Source of the DNA: an uncultured Eubacteriales bacterium
GTDB taxonomy: Bacteria; Bacillota; Clostridia; Oscillospirales; Oscillospiraceae
NCBI GenBank assembly: GCA_900549885.1
Contig: URQA01000061.1
Location: 1-13,859 of the forward strand
Reading direction: 5' to 3'
Length of the DNA: 13,859 nucleotides
A program made the position numbers and the translations under genes. This document shows positions 1-8,674 of the stretch, one piece after another. Below the pieces are notes generated by a model. That model was given only the letters and a program-made list of their open reading frames with translations, did not search any database and was not told the origin of the DNA. The stretch's first letter is position 1. Each line of letters opens with the position of its first letter.

Positions 1-368
1 AGCCAGAGGCAGACCGCCCCCGCCAGCACCACCAGCGCCGCCAGGGCGGTCAGCAGCCACCGGAAGCGCCGGGCTGTTTTCCGCACCATTTCCTCAGCGC
101 TGTTCAGCACATCCCGGGCGGTGTGCTCGGTCTGGGGAGTGGGCTGCTGCTCCGGCGGTAGGTGTTCGCCCCGGAGCAGTTCTATCACGGACAGCCCCAA
201 GGCATCCGCCAGCGGCTCCAGCAGGGACAGGTCGGGGAAACCCACGCCCCGCTCCCAGCGGGACACGGTGCGGTCAGAGATGTGAAGCTGGCTTGCCAGC
301 TGCTTCTGGGTCAGGCCCAGTGCGCCCCGCTGTTGGGCGATCAGCTGTCCGGTCTTTTGACTATTCAT
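1..368 (-). CDS. XRE-family HTH transcriptional regulator with membrane segment (partial, 3' end outside window)
   Basis: This is the first 122 codons of a gene running off the left edge. Residues about 7-62 form a Cro/C1-type helix-turn-helix: the LTQKQLASQL stretch (19-28) and the recognition helix region ISDRTVSRWERG (30-41) are typical. A Gln/Pro-rich linker follows (about 70-82), then a charged stretch, then a hydrophobic segment from about 104 to the edge that looks like a transmembrane helix. The product may therefore be a membrane-tethered DNA-binding protein, a layout common among clostridial XRE proteins. The ATG is preceded by an AGAGGTGA ribosome binding site 5 nt upstream. The gene lies downstream of the hppA terminator and so should have its own promoter. 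A poor candidate (TTGCGT-17-TATTCA on the minus strand) lies before it. Target genes and signal are unknown. Confidence 0.85.
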   Translation of the reverse strand, partial: MNSQKTGQLIAQQRGALGLTQKQLASQLHISDRTVSRWERGVGFPDLSLLEPLADALGLSVIELLRGEHLPPEQQPTPQTEHTARDVLNSAEEMVRKTARRFRWLLTALAALVVLAGAVCLW

Positions 369-441
369 GGCGTTCACCTCTGTAGAACTGAATACCGGAA
401 AATCCCTGGAAACGCAACAAACGAAGTGTGGAGTGGGCAGA

Positions 442-476
442 AAAGCAGCCCCACGGCATTGATTACCGTGGGGCTG
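442..476 (-). terminator. Rho-independent terminator of hppA
   Basis: An 11-bp perfect stem (446-456 pairing with 466-476) with a 9-nt loop lies 16 nt past the hppA stop codon. On the minus strand the stem is followed by CTTTTCT, a short U-run. It separates hppA from the XRE gene downstream. Confidence 0.85.
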
Positions 477-491
477 TCGGTTTTATATGGC

Positions 492-2618
<2,127 letters not shown>

Positions 2619-2678
2619 TCACATACAGCTCCTTTGTCAAAAATTTTTCTCTTCCCGTTCACAAAATGTCTAAACTTT

Positions 2679-2706
2679 ATCTTACCATATCACACGAGAT
2701 TTGCAA
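2679..2706 (-). promoter_or_regulatory. Candidate hppA promoter
   Basis: On the minus strand TTGCAA (2701-2706) and TAAGAT (2679-2684) are separated by 16 nt, about 60 nt upstream of the hppA ATG, in an AT-rich stretch. The -10 box matches consensus at only 4 of 6 positions, so the assignment is tentative. Confidence 0.4.
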
Positions 2707-2838
2707 GCTTCACTTCACTAAATAGAGGCGATTTGCCTTTTTTTCGTGATTCCCACAAAAATACATTTGTTTTTGCCTGAAATTACCGTGCAAAAGGCCG
2801 GGAGAGGGAGCGGCTGCTTCTGACGTATGCCGCGGGCC

Positions 2839-2867
2839 TTGCATTTTAGAAGAACGGAACCTATAAT
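2839..2867 (+). promoter_or_regulatory. Sigma-A-type promoter of udp
   Basis: TTGCAT (2839-2844) and a perfect TATAAT (2862-2867) are separated by exactly 17 nt. Transcription should start near 2874, giving a leader of about 77 nt before the ATG at 2952. Confidence 0.85.
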
Positions 2868-2951
2868 GAAAGGCGAGGCCTGGCCCCTGAACGGATAGGG
2901 GGCGGGGGAAAATGGTTTTGGCTTTGCAATTTTGAGATTGAGGTGAATGAG

Positions 2952-3722
2952 ATGATCGCAGATGAACGGCAATTTCATATTGGCTGCCGGGCGGGGGAGA
3001 TAGGTCGTTACTGCTTGCTGCCAGGAGACCCTGGCCGGTGCGAGAAGATCGCCCGGTATTTCGATGCCCCTGCCCTTGTGGCGGCCAACCGGGAGTTTAC
3101 GACTTATACGGGGACGCTCTTGGGGGAACGGGTGAGCGTGGTATCCACTGGTATCGGCGGTCCCTCTGCCGCAATCGCAATGGAAGAATTGTCCAATTTG
3201 GGAGCGGATACCTTTGTACGGGTGGGTACCTGCGGTGGCATCCGCCTGGATGTGAAGAGCGGGGACCTGGTGGTGGCCACCGGCGCGGTGCGCATGGAGG
3301 GAACCAGCCGGGAGTACGCCCCCATTGAGTTCCCGGCAGTGCCAGACTATGAGGTGCTTTCCAACCTGGTGGAGGCGGCTAAGGCCTCCGGCCGGGACTG
3401 GTATGCCGGGGTGGTCCAGTGTAAGGACTCCTTCTACGGACAGCATTCTCCAGAGCGTATGCCCGTGTCCTATGAGCTGGAGCAGAAATGGCAGGCATGG
3501 AAACGCCTGGGAGTGTTGGCCTCGGAGATGGAGTCGGCAGCCCTGTTTACCGTGGCGGCGGCACGGGGGGTGCGCTGCGGTTCGGTGTTCCACGTGATCT
3601 GGAACCAGGAACGCAACGCGGCCGGCCTGGATCAAATCCGGGATGAGGATACGGATGCGGCGGTTCGGACCGGAGTGGAAGCAATCCGACTGCTCATCCG
3701 TCGTGACCGGGAAAAGGCTTGA
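2952..3722 (+). CDS. udp: Uridine phosphorylase
   Basis: The 256-residue protein belongs to the PNP/UDP phosphorylase family (E. coli Udp is 253 aa). The family cleaves uridine with phosphate to uracil and ribose-1-phosphate in the cytoplasm, for pyrimidine salvage. Seen: the phosphate-binding LPGDPGRCEKIA (23-34), REFTTYTG (47-54), STGIGGPSAAIA (65-76), RVGTCGG (90-96) with the Arg and Thr that bind phosphate and ribose, a DSFYGQHSPERM uracil-pocket region, and SEMES near 195 that holds the ribose. The insert in the pocket resembles Firmicutes Udp rather than the E. coli form. I chose ATG 2952 because GAGGTGA lies 5 nt upstream. The in-frame GTG at 2943 falls inside that ribosome binding site. 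The 3' end overlaps the convergent TetR gene by 29 bp. A purine substrate is less likely but not excluded. Confidence 0.93.
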   Translation: MIADERQFHIGCRAGEIGRYCLLPGDPGRCEKIARYFDAPALVAANREFTTYTGTLLGERVSVVSTGIGGPSAAIAMEELSNLGADTFVRVGTCGGIRLDVKSGDLVVATGAVRMEGTSREYAPIEFPAVPDYEVLSNLVEAAKASGRDWYAGVVQCKDSFYGQHSPERMPVSYELEQKWQAWKRLGVLASEMESAALFTVAAARGVRCGSVFHVIWNQERNAAGLDQIRDEDTDAAVRTGVEAIRLLIRRDREKA

Positions 3723-4308
3723 TCTGGGGGCGGTAAGTCAGAATATCAGAAGAGAGGATATCGCGCAGGATGGTCCTGGCCTGCTGCCGGGCGTCGCTGT
3801 CAGGGGCGGAGTTCTCCGTGATAAAGCCGCCCAGGCCAAAACACAGAAAGGCCGTGATGGCCCGGACCTGGTACCGGGGAATGAGGTGGGAACTGGCTTT
3901 GTGAGCGTGCTTCTCCACAATGTCCAGCACATGGGTGAAAAAGGAGGAGGACAGGTAGGGATTTTCCGCCGGAGAGGTATGGCGAAAAAAGTCAAAGCGG
4001 GTGGTGTATAGATCTAAAATGGCATCCAGCACATTGCAGTAGCCCAGAATCGGGTCGTCAGAGGGATTGTTTTTCCGCTGAAGCTGGAGATATTCCTGAG
4101 TACCCAAGACAATCATTTCACGGAAAATGTCCTCCGCCAGCTCATATTTGTCTGCGTAATGGGCATAAAAGGTGATGCGGGTGATGCCTGCCTGGTCGCA
4201 CAGGGCCTTGATTGTGATTTGTTCAAAGCGCTTTTGGTCCAGCAGTGTGATGAGAGCCTGGCGAAACTGGGCTTTTGTTCTAAGAATGCGTTTGTCTTCC
4301 ATTAACAT
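3694..4308 (-). CDS. TetR/AcrR-family transcriptional regulator
   Basis: The 204-residue protein has the usual TetR length. The N-terminal DNA-binding domain spans about 8-55, with the helix-turn-helix at about 31-52: ITIKALCDQAG, then ITRITFYAHYADKYEL, the signature of this family. The remaining roughly 145 residues are the ligand-binding and dimer part, too divergent for me to name a ligand. The start at 4308 is supported by AGAGGAAAG 4 nt upstream. A second ATG two codons later is possible, and a longer frame to 4413 would cross the intergenic control region. The gene is divergent from degV with a 134-bp gap, so repression of degV and of itself is the natural inference. Its last 29 bp are antisense to the end of udp. 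Confidence 0.9.
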   Translation of the reverse strand: MLMEDKRILRTKAQFRQALITLLDQKRFEQITIKALCDQAGITRITFYAHYADKYELAEDIFREMIVLGTQEYLQLQRKNNPSDDPILGYCNVLDAILDLYTTRFDFFRHTSPAENPYLSSSFFTHVLDIVEKHAHKASSHLIPRYQVRAITAFLCFGLGGFITENSAPDSDARQQARTILRDILSSDILTYRPQIKPFPGHDG

Positions 4309-4344
4309 GACACTTTCCTCTAACTGTATAATTAAGTAGAGATT

Positions 4345-4357
4345 GCAAAAATTTTGC
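4345..4357. promoter_or_regulatory. Candidate operator for the TetR-family regulator
   Basis: This is a perfect 13-bp palindrome, GCAAAA-A-TTTTGC, in the tetR-degV gap. Its right end touches the degV -35 box (4358), so a bound dimer would block RNA polymerase. It is short for a TetR operator and AT-rich palindromes arise by chance, so binding is inferred. Confidence 0.4.
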
Positions 4358-4386
4358 TTGCCAGTTGGACAAAGGTCTTTTATAAT
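4358..4386 (+). promoter_or_regulatory. Sigma-A-type promoter of degV
   Basis: TTGCCA (4358-4363) and a perfect TATAAT (4381-4386) are separated by 17 nt. Transcription should start near 4393, about 50 nt before the degV ATG. Confidence 0.85.
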
Positions 4387-4442
4387 TTTAACGCATGTAT
4401 AAATAATCGTCAACGGGAAATGAGGAAAGAGGTGCCGATGCG

Positions 4443-5309
4443 ATGGCTGACGTGGCGATCGTGACCGACAGCAACAGCGGAATCAGCGTGGAAGAGGGGC
4501 GAGCGATGGGAGTGACCGTCATCCCGATGCCGGTCCATATCAATGGGAGAATCTTCTACGAGGGGCTGGATATCACCCAAAAGGAGTTCTATGACCGATT
4601 GATTGAGGGAGCTGACGTGGCCACGTCTCAGCCGGCGCCGGGTGATCTGTTGGATGTGTGGAATCGCCTGCTGGGGCAGCACCGGGAGATTGTCTACATC
4701 CCCATGTCCGCAGGGCTGAGCGCCTCTTGTGCCACCGCGCAGGTGCTGGCGGAGGATTTTGAAGGACGGGTCCAGGTGGTGGATAACCGCCGGATTTCGG
4801 TGACTCAGCGCCATTCGGTATTGGACGCTCTGGCCTTGGCCAGACAGGGACTAGACGCGGCTGAAACAAAGCGCATTTTAGAGGAACAGGCCATGGATGC
4901 CTGCATCTATATCACAGTGGATACCTTGAAATATCTCCGCAAGGGTGGCCGGGTCACCGGCGTAGAAGCGGTGGCGGGCACCATGCTCAACATCAAACCA
5001 GTGTTAGAAATCTATGGGGACAAGCTCAATGCGGTAGCCAAGGTGCGGGGCATGAAGGCAGCCCGGCGGACGATGCTCCAGCGGGTGCGCGCCGACCTGG
5101 AGGGGCGTCTGAAGGACCTGTGGGACAGTGGGCACTTGGCGGTGAAGATGGCGTACAGCCAGATTCCTGATGCGCTGAGGGAGGAGTGGCGTGACGAGAT
5201 TCACGCCGCCTTCCCGGAGATGGAAGTCATCGATGGAGAGCCCCTCACCCTCTCCATCGCCTGCCACACCGGCCCTGGGGCCTTAGGTGTGGGCGCGGTG
5301 AGAATTTGA
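4443..5309 (+). CDS. DegV-family fatty-acid-binding protein (FakB-like)
   Basis: The 288-residue protein has the DegV family length. DegV/FakB proteins are cytoplasmic and hold one fatty acid; with the kinase FakA they let Firmicutes phosphorylate exogenous fatty acids for phospholipid synthesis. Seen: the N-terminal VAIVTDSNSGIS (4-15), the TSQP motif (61-64), SAGLSAS (89-95, the family's S-x-G-L-S head-group site), VVDN (112-115), and LKYLRKGGRV with a following MLNIKPVLEI lid region. The ATG has AGAGGTG 8 nt upstream. No FakA/Dak-type kinase lies in the window, so the partner must be elsewhere. The gene is monocistronic: near-consensus promoter in front, strong terminator behind. Regulation by the divergent TetR protein is likely. 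The exact lipid bound is unknown. Confidence 0.93.
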   Translation: MADVAIVTDSNSGISVEEGRAMGVTVIPMPVHINGRIFYEGLDITQKEFYDRLIEGADVATSQPAPGDLLDVWNRLLGQHREIVYIPMSAGLSASCATAQVLAEDFEGRVQVVDNRRISVTQRHSVLDALALARQGLDAAETKRILEEQAMDACIYITVDTLKYLRKGGRVTGVEAVAGTMLNIKPVLEIYGDKLNAVAKVRGMKAARRTMLQRVRADLEGRLKDLWDSGHLAVKMAYSQIPDALREEWRDEIHAAFPEMEVIDGEPLTLSIACHTGPGALGVGAVRI

Positions 5310-5325
5310 TTAAAAAGGAAAGGTA

Positions 5326-5350
5326 CGCCCGGCTGAATATTTGCTGGGCG
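5326..5350 (+). other. Minor hairpin downstream of degV
   Basis: CGCCCGGC (5326-5333) can pair with GCTGGGCG (5343-5350, one G-U pair) around a 9-nt loop. No proper U-tract follows, so it is probably a 3'-end stabilising or auxiliary hairpin ahead of the main terminator. Confidence 0.4.
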
Positions 5351-5370
5351 GCCTGTTTCCTGCTATATGT

Positions 5371-5413
5371 CAGGGAGCCCACAGACTGACTCTGTGGGCT
5401 CCCTGATATTTTT
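5371..5413 (+). terminator. Rho-independent terminator of degV
   Basis: A perfect 15-bp stem, CAGGGAGCCCACAGA (5371-5385) with its complement at 5391-5405 and a 5-nt loop, is followed by ATATTTTT. The T-run overlaps the stop codon of the convergent reductase gene (5412-5414). From the minus strand the hairpin follows that gene directly but lacks a U-tract, so it is clearly a terminator only for degV. Confidence 0.88.
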
Positions 5414-6098
5414 AGATGCTATTTATAACGTCATATCTCAGCCGAAGATAGGAATGCGTTAGGACCTCACAGCTTTGAAGCCTCAATATACCCAGCCGAT
5501 TGAGCTCTTCCTTGGAGACGATGGAGGGGCCGTCAATCAGGCTTGAAGTGTTCTTTCCTCCGATGAGGACAGGGGCAATGATCAGGTCGACATGATCGAT
5601 CAGTTTTTCCTTCAGAAAGATCCCATTGACTGTCCCGCCGGATTGTATGGTCAGGCGTTCACAGCCAAAATCTGATTTTAAATGAGCAAGCGCCCCAGGC
5701 AGGTTCAGCGTATCTTGCCGGAGAATATGAAGATGTTCTTCTTTGACAGAAAAGGCAGGGTGTTCCGGATTCTGAGTGATCAGGACAAAGGTTTTCGCCT
5801 TTGCACAAAAATAACGGACTCCATGTTCTGTCAGGTGCCCATTGTCCAGCAATACAAATGACACCGGGATCTTGGCTGGAAACGCCCGGGTGTTGGCTCC
5901 TATTTTGGCCTGTACCCGCCCAGTGTTAAACGACCACAGATCGGTGGAACGCTCAAGGTCATAGTATTGAGAAAGCCCCTCCTTTATCCCGCTTATGAGG
6001 GGAAAATCCTGATCTACATCCCGCTCATCAGACGAGCCGGTGCTGATTTTTCCGTCCAGCGACATGAGCATAAATAACGTTGTAACGGGTCTGTCCAT
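5412..6098 (-). CDS. RibD C-terminal / dihydrofolate-reductase-fold oxidoreductase
   Basis: The 228-residue protein matches the stand-alone RibD C-terminal (DHFR-like) domain, a family of NAD(P)H-dependent reductases. It has the N-terminal TTLFMLMSLDGKIS strand and loop (about 6-19), a nucleotide-binding QSGGTVNGIFL turn (about 152-162), and the IDHVDLIIAPVLIGG strand (about 167-181) characteristic of RibD. No deaminase domain or riboflavin gene is present, so a role in riboflavin synthesis is not shown and the substrate is unknown. The start is set by GGAAGGAG upstream. Two 60-base lines inside the gene are about 43-45% GC, against about 72% in a line of neighbouring tsaD, which suggests acquisition from a lower-GC clostridium. 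It lies 84 nt after tsaD in the same direction with no terminator between, so read-through is possible. I found no good promoter of its own. Confidence 0.8.
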   Translation of the reverse strand: MDRPVTTLFMLMSLDGKISTGSSDERDVDQDFPLISGIKEGLSQYYDLERSTDLWSFNTGRVQAKIGANTRAFPAKIPVSFVLLDNGHLTEHGVRYFCAKAKTFVLITQNPEHPAFSVKEEHLHILRQDTLNLPGALAHLKSDFGCERLTIQSGGTVNGIFLKEKLIDHVDLIIAPVLIGGKNTSSLIDGPSIVSKEELNRLGILRLQSCEVLTHSYLRLRYDVINSI

Positions 6099-6182
6099 TC
6101 AACGATCTTCTCCTTCCGGCCATAGCGAAGCTGAGTCTTCCCTATGTGATTCAAATTTTGGTGTAATGCGGGGTTCGGTTCG

Positions 6183-7202
6183 TCAGCCTAGGGAGATGTC
6201 CATGACGGCCTTGGCGTTGAGGTCCCAACCGGCGGTGTGACCGGCCAGGTATTCATAATACCCTTGGCACCCAATCATGGCGGCGTTGTCGCCGCATAGG
6301 GACAGGGGAGGCAGCCACAGCTTAGCTCCGGCATGATGACAGGCCCGTTCCAAGTCAGCGCGGATGCGGCTGTTGGCAGCCACGCCGCCAGCTACGGCGA
6401 TCTTGTGGTAGCCAAGCATACGATCTGCCTCCATCACCCGGGGCACCAGGGAGTCGGACACGGCGGCGGCAAAGGAGGCCGCCAGGTCATGGAGGTCCAA
6501 CTTGTCTCCCTTCTGCTGGGCATTGTGGATGGTGTTGAGCACCGCTGTCTTGAGCCCGGAGAAGGACATATCCAGTGGGTGGTCGGCCACATGGGCCTTT
6601 GGGAATGTAAAGGCTTTATCATTGCCCCCCTGAGCCATCTTGTCCATGGGCCCGCCTCCGGGGTAGCCCAGGCCCAGCACCCGGGCGGTTTTGTCAAAGC
6701 ACTCCCCGGCGGCGTCGTCCCGGGTGCTGCCCAGCACGGCGAAGTGGGTGTAATCCTGCACGTCCACCAGGGCGGTGGTGCCGCCGGACACGCACAGGCA
6801 CAGGAAGGGAGGCTCCAGGTCCGGGTGGGCGATATAATTGGCGGCGATGTGGCCCCGGACGTGGTGGACGGGGATGAGGGGCACCCCCAGGCCGTAAGCT
6901 ACCGACTTGGCGAAGGACACCCCCACCAGCAGTGCGCCGATAAGGCCGGGGGCGTAGGTCACCGCCACGGCGTCGATGTCCTGCTTGGTCATGTCGGCCT
7001 GCCGCAGGGCCTCGTCCGTCAGGCCGACGATTGCCTCCACATGCTTGCGGGAGGCAATCTCGGGTACCACGCCGCCATAGATGGCATGCATGTCCGCCGA
7101 CGAGGCGATGACCGAGGAAAGCACGGTCCGACCGTCCTTTACCACTGCGGCGGCAGTCTCGTCACAGGAGGATTCAAAGGCTAAGATATTCAACAAAATC
7201 AC
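6183..7202 (-). CDS. tsaD: tRNA N6-adenosine threonylcarbamoyltransferase
   Basis: The 339-residue protein (family about 340) transfers the threonylcarbamoyl group from TC-AMP to A37 of ANN-decoding tRNAs, together with TsaB and TsaE, in the cytoplasm. Seen: the family N-terminus FESSCDETAAAVV, the metal-binding HHVRGH (both metal histidines present), CVSGGTTALV, DKTARVLGLGYPGG, the MSFSGLKTA strand, GGVAANSRIR and the C-terminal CGDNAAMIG with its metal-binding Asp. The start is not clear. The frame opens with GTG at 7202, only 1 nt after a weak GAGAAAG; TTG codons 3 and 4 have better spacing and would give the usual short N-terminus. The gene is the last convincing member of the operon running from polA, 11 nt after the broken GNAT gene. 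TsaB and TsaE are not in the window. Confidence 0.96.
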   Translation of the reverse strand: MILLNILAFESSCDETAAAVVKDGRTVLSSVIASSADMHAIYGGVVPEIASRKHVEAIVGLTDEALRQADMTKQDIDAVAVTYAPGLIGALLVGVSFAKSVAYGLGVPLIPVHHVRGHIAANYIAHPDLEPPFLCLCVSGGTTALVDVQDYTHFAVLGSTRDDAAGECFDKTARVLGLGYPGGGPMDKMAQGGNDKAFTFPKAHVADHPLDMSFSGLKTAVLNTIHNAQQKGDKLDLHDLAASFAAAVSDSLVPRVMEADRMLGYHKIAVAGGVAANSRIRADLERACHHAGAKLWLPPLSLCGDNAAMIGCQGYYEYLAGHTAGWDLNAKAVMDISLG

Positions 7203-7213
7203 ACTTTCTCATA

Positions 7214-7655
7214 TCAGAATATCACACATTCATAGGGGGGAACAAGCTCCATATTATCATACATCTGCGCTCCGCTGCCCACTGGCTGTTCTTCTTCCAA
7301 AACGATCTGAAAGCCGTAGCGGAGGTAAAAATCGACGGTGCGGCGGTCGCGCTGCTGTACATCCAGCTTTACCCGCCGGACGGAAAGGGTCAGGAAGCGG
7401 ATTACCTGGTCAAAGGCCTGATAGCCCAGGCCAAAGCCTACCAGGGCGTACTGCATCACGATGAGGCCAGGCGGCAGGTGTCGCCATGAATCCGGTACAT
7501 GGTTCACCCCAGGGGCTGGCCGTCGCCGCCGCAGACGATCCGGTTTTCTTTACCACCCCAAAACCCGAAGCGGTGGAGTATAGCTCATACGCCTCGCTAT
7601 CAAACAGGGAGACCAGGAAGGGGAGAACCTGGCGGCTCGGGGGCCTGAAATACAT
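7214..7655 (-). pseudogene. Disrupted GNAT-family acetyltransferase gene
   Basis: Acetyltransferase-like sequence is spread over three minus-strand frames. Frame one starts at ATG 7655 (MYFRPPSRQVLPFLVSLF) and stays plausible to about 7560. The next part reads in another frame, ENRIVCGGDGQPLG, then an in-frame TGA (7504-7506), then TMYRIHGDTCRL. Near 7466-7470 the sense passes to the third frame, LIVMQYALVGFGLGYQAFDQ, followed by VKLDVQQRDRRTVDFYLRYGF, the usual GNAT strand and tail, ending at 7214. Two frame changes and one stop are therefore needed to read a whole enzyme; a TGG-to-TGA change and single-base losses would explain it. The start lies 5 nt after the DUF3795 stop, as expected for an operon member. 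A sequencing error is the main alternative, but three lesions make decay likelier. The C-terminal fragment could still be translated from GTG 7507. Confidence 0.75.
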
Positions 7656-7660
7656 GGCGC

Positions 7661-8209
7661 TCACTTCTTTTGCTTTTTTCGAAGCTTCAGCTCTACGCCG
7701 TTCTTCCAGGCGCATGCCAGGAGCAGCCTGGCGGCCTGAGACGCCCGCTCCTTGGGCAGCAGGTCCGGCGGGAGAAGGGCCAAATGTTCCATGACCTGAC
7801 GCAGATCATCCAGCGGCAACAGGTTGGTCGCCAAGCAGTAGAGAGTCTTACGGCGGCCGTCGTTGTACCCTGCCAGCAGGGCGGACAGGATGGACCGCTT
7901 TTCCTCCAGCGTCCGCCCATAGGCGGTAGGTCCCATGTCCCGACAGCGCTCTAGGTCAGCCCGCCGGTAGAGGTGGGTGATGAAGCTGTCGTAGGGCTCG
8001 TCCCCACGGCTGCGTTCACAGGGAAAGTCGGCGCACTGCCAACAGTATGAGACCGTCCCGTGTTCCAGAGAACAACGGGCAATGGCGCAGGGCTGGTTAC
8101 CTGCCCCGCCGCCGCAGCCGGGGCAGTGGCCGCCCAACTGCATGGGGCACAGGGCGCAGTTCAGCCCACAAAGGGAAAAACTTAGGTCCTCTCGCTGAAA
8201 GCCTGTCAC
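7661..8209 (-). CDS. DUF3795-type cysteine-rich protein
   Basis: The 182-residue protein carries a DUF3795-like N-terminal domain. Ten cysteines fall between residues 14 and 64: C14-x3-C18-x2-C21, C29-x2-C32, C41, C46, C56-x2-C59 and C64, with the family's CGLNCALCP and YCWQCADFPC motifs. The pattern suggests bound zinc or an iron-sulfur cluster; the function of the family is not known. The C-terminal two-thirds is helical in character and ends in a basic tail (KLRKKQKK). The start is GTG, set by a perfect AGGAGG 8 nt upstream (8218-8223). It follows the SnoaL-like gene by 39 nt and precedes the broken GNAT gene by 5 nt. Confidence 0.85.
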   Translation of the reverse strand: MTGFQREDLSFSLCGLNCALCPMQLGGHCPGCGGGAGNQPCAIARCSLEHGTVSYCWQCADFPCERSRGDEPYDSFITHLYRRADLERCRDMGPTAYGRTLEEKRSILSALLAGYNDGRRKTLYCLATNLLPLDDLRQVMEHLALLPPDLLPKERASQAARLLLACAWKNGVELKLRKKQKK

Positions 8210-8217
8210 CGGGCAGT

Positions 8218-8223
8218 CCTCCT
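8218..8223 (-). promoter_or_regulatory. Ribosome binding site fixing the GTG start of the DUF3795 gene
   Basis: On the minus strand AGGAGG lies 8 nt before GTG 8209. It is full-consensus, and no in-frame ATG near it has a comparable site. Confidence 0.85.
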
Positions 8224-8248
8224 GACAGTCATATCGGATGGGCGGCGG

Positions 8249-8674
8249 TCAGACCCACGCCGCCCGCTCGTCCCGGAACTGGGGCTCCGGGCCATGGGCA
8301 TAGGGGTCATAACGGTCCAAATTGCAGCCAAACTCCTGGAGCCGGGCAATCTGTCCGGCGCTGTTCCACCGCACCAGGGACAGGCCGTCAAATTCCTCCA
8401 CCCGGCCGTCGTTCATGGCGTTTTTGAAATACCACTCCACCACGGTCTGGTTCTCTTTGTGGAAGAACTGCTTGATGTCCCACGTCAGCACCCGGCCCCG
8501 GGTATTCCACTCCATAAACCAGTGGCGGATGGCATCCACACCGTGATACTCGGGGCCCCAACTCTCGACATACACCGCATCGGGGACGAACAGCTCCAAG
8601 ATCCCATCGTCTGTCTGGCGCAACCACATATCGAACCACGCATGGAGCTTGTCTTCCCGCTCCTGCTCTGTCAT
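8249..8674 (-). CDS. SnoaL-like / NTF2-fold protein
   Basis: The 141-residue protein resembles the SnoaL-like group of the NTF2 fold, small alpha+beta cones that act as cyclases, isomerases or binding proteins. The order is typical: N-terminal helix (about 1-22), FVPDAVYVESWGPEYHG (about 29-45) and AIRHWFMEWN (48-57), then strands including TVVEWYFKNAMNDGRVEEFDG and RLQEFGCNLDRYDPY. No specific catalytic residue can be assigned, and its substrate is unknown. Its ATG overlaps the stop of the preceding GNAT gene (ATGA), which implies translational coupling. Confidence 0.82.
   Translation of the reverse strand: MTEQEREDKLHAWFDMWLRQTDDGILELFVPDAVYVESWGPEYHGVDAIRHWFMEWNTRGRVLTWDIKQFFHKENQTVVEWYFKNAMNDGRVEEFDGLSLVRWNSAGQIARLQEFGCNLDRYDPYAHGPEPQFRDERAAWV

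Larger units (their letters stand above)
2619..2951. other. Divergent intergenic control region between hppA and udp
   Basis: This 333-base stretch has no credible gene. The half next to hppA (to about 2790) is AT-rich and holds the weak hppA promoter candidate. The other half holds the strong udp promoter and a GC-rich udp leader of roughly 77 nt. A minus-strand open frame crosses it but has no family resemblance and continues antisense to udp. No riboswitch fold is recognised. Confidence 0.7.

Noticed and set aside
2884..2901. Hairpin CCCCT/AGGGG in the udp leader as a possible riboswitch or attenuator
   Set aside because: The stem is only 5 bp, no U-tract follows, it is 38 nt from the ribosome binding site, and no known aptamer pattern is visible.
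2718..3635. 305-codon minus-strand frame opposite udp
   Set aside because: It covers the hppA upstream region, has no recognisable domain, and lies antisense to a well-supported udp with a strong promoter.
4325..4350. Promoter for the TetR gene
   Set aside because: TATACA on the minus strand is a fair -10 box, but no -35 match lies at the right distance, so no feature was assigned.
4309..4413. 35-codon N-terminal extension of the TetR protein
   Set aside because: It crosses the degV promoter and palindrome, and TetR proteins start just before the helix-turn-helix, as with the chosen ATG.
6099..6182. Promoter for the RibD-type reductase
   Set aside because: TTGAAT and TTACAC hexamers occur on the minus strand, but none has a -10 partner at 16-18 nt.
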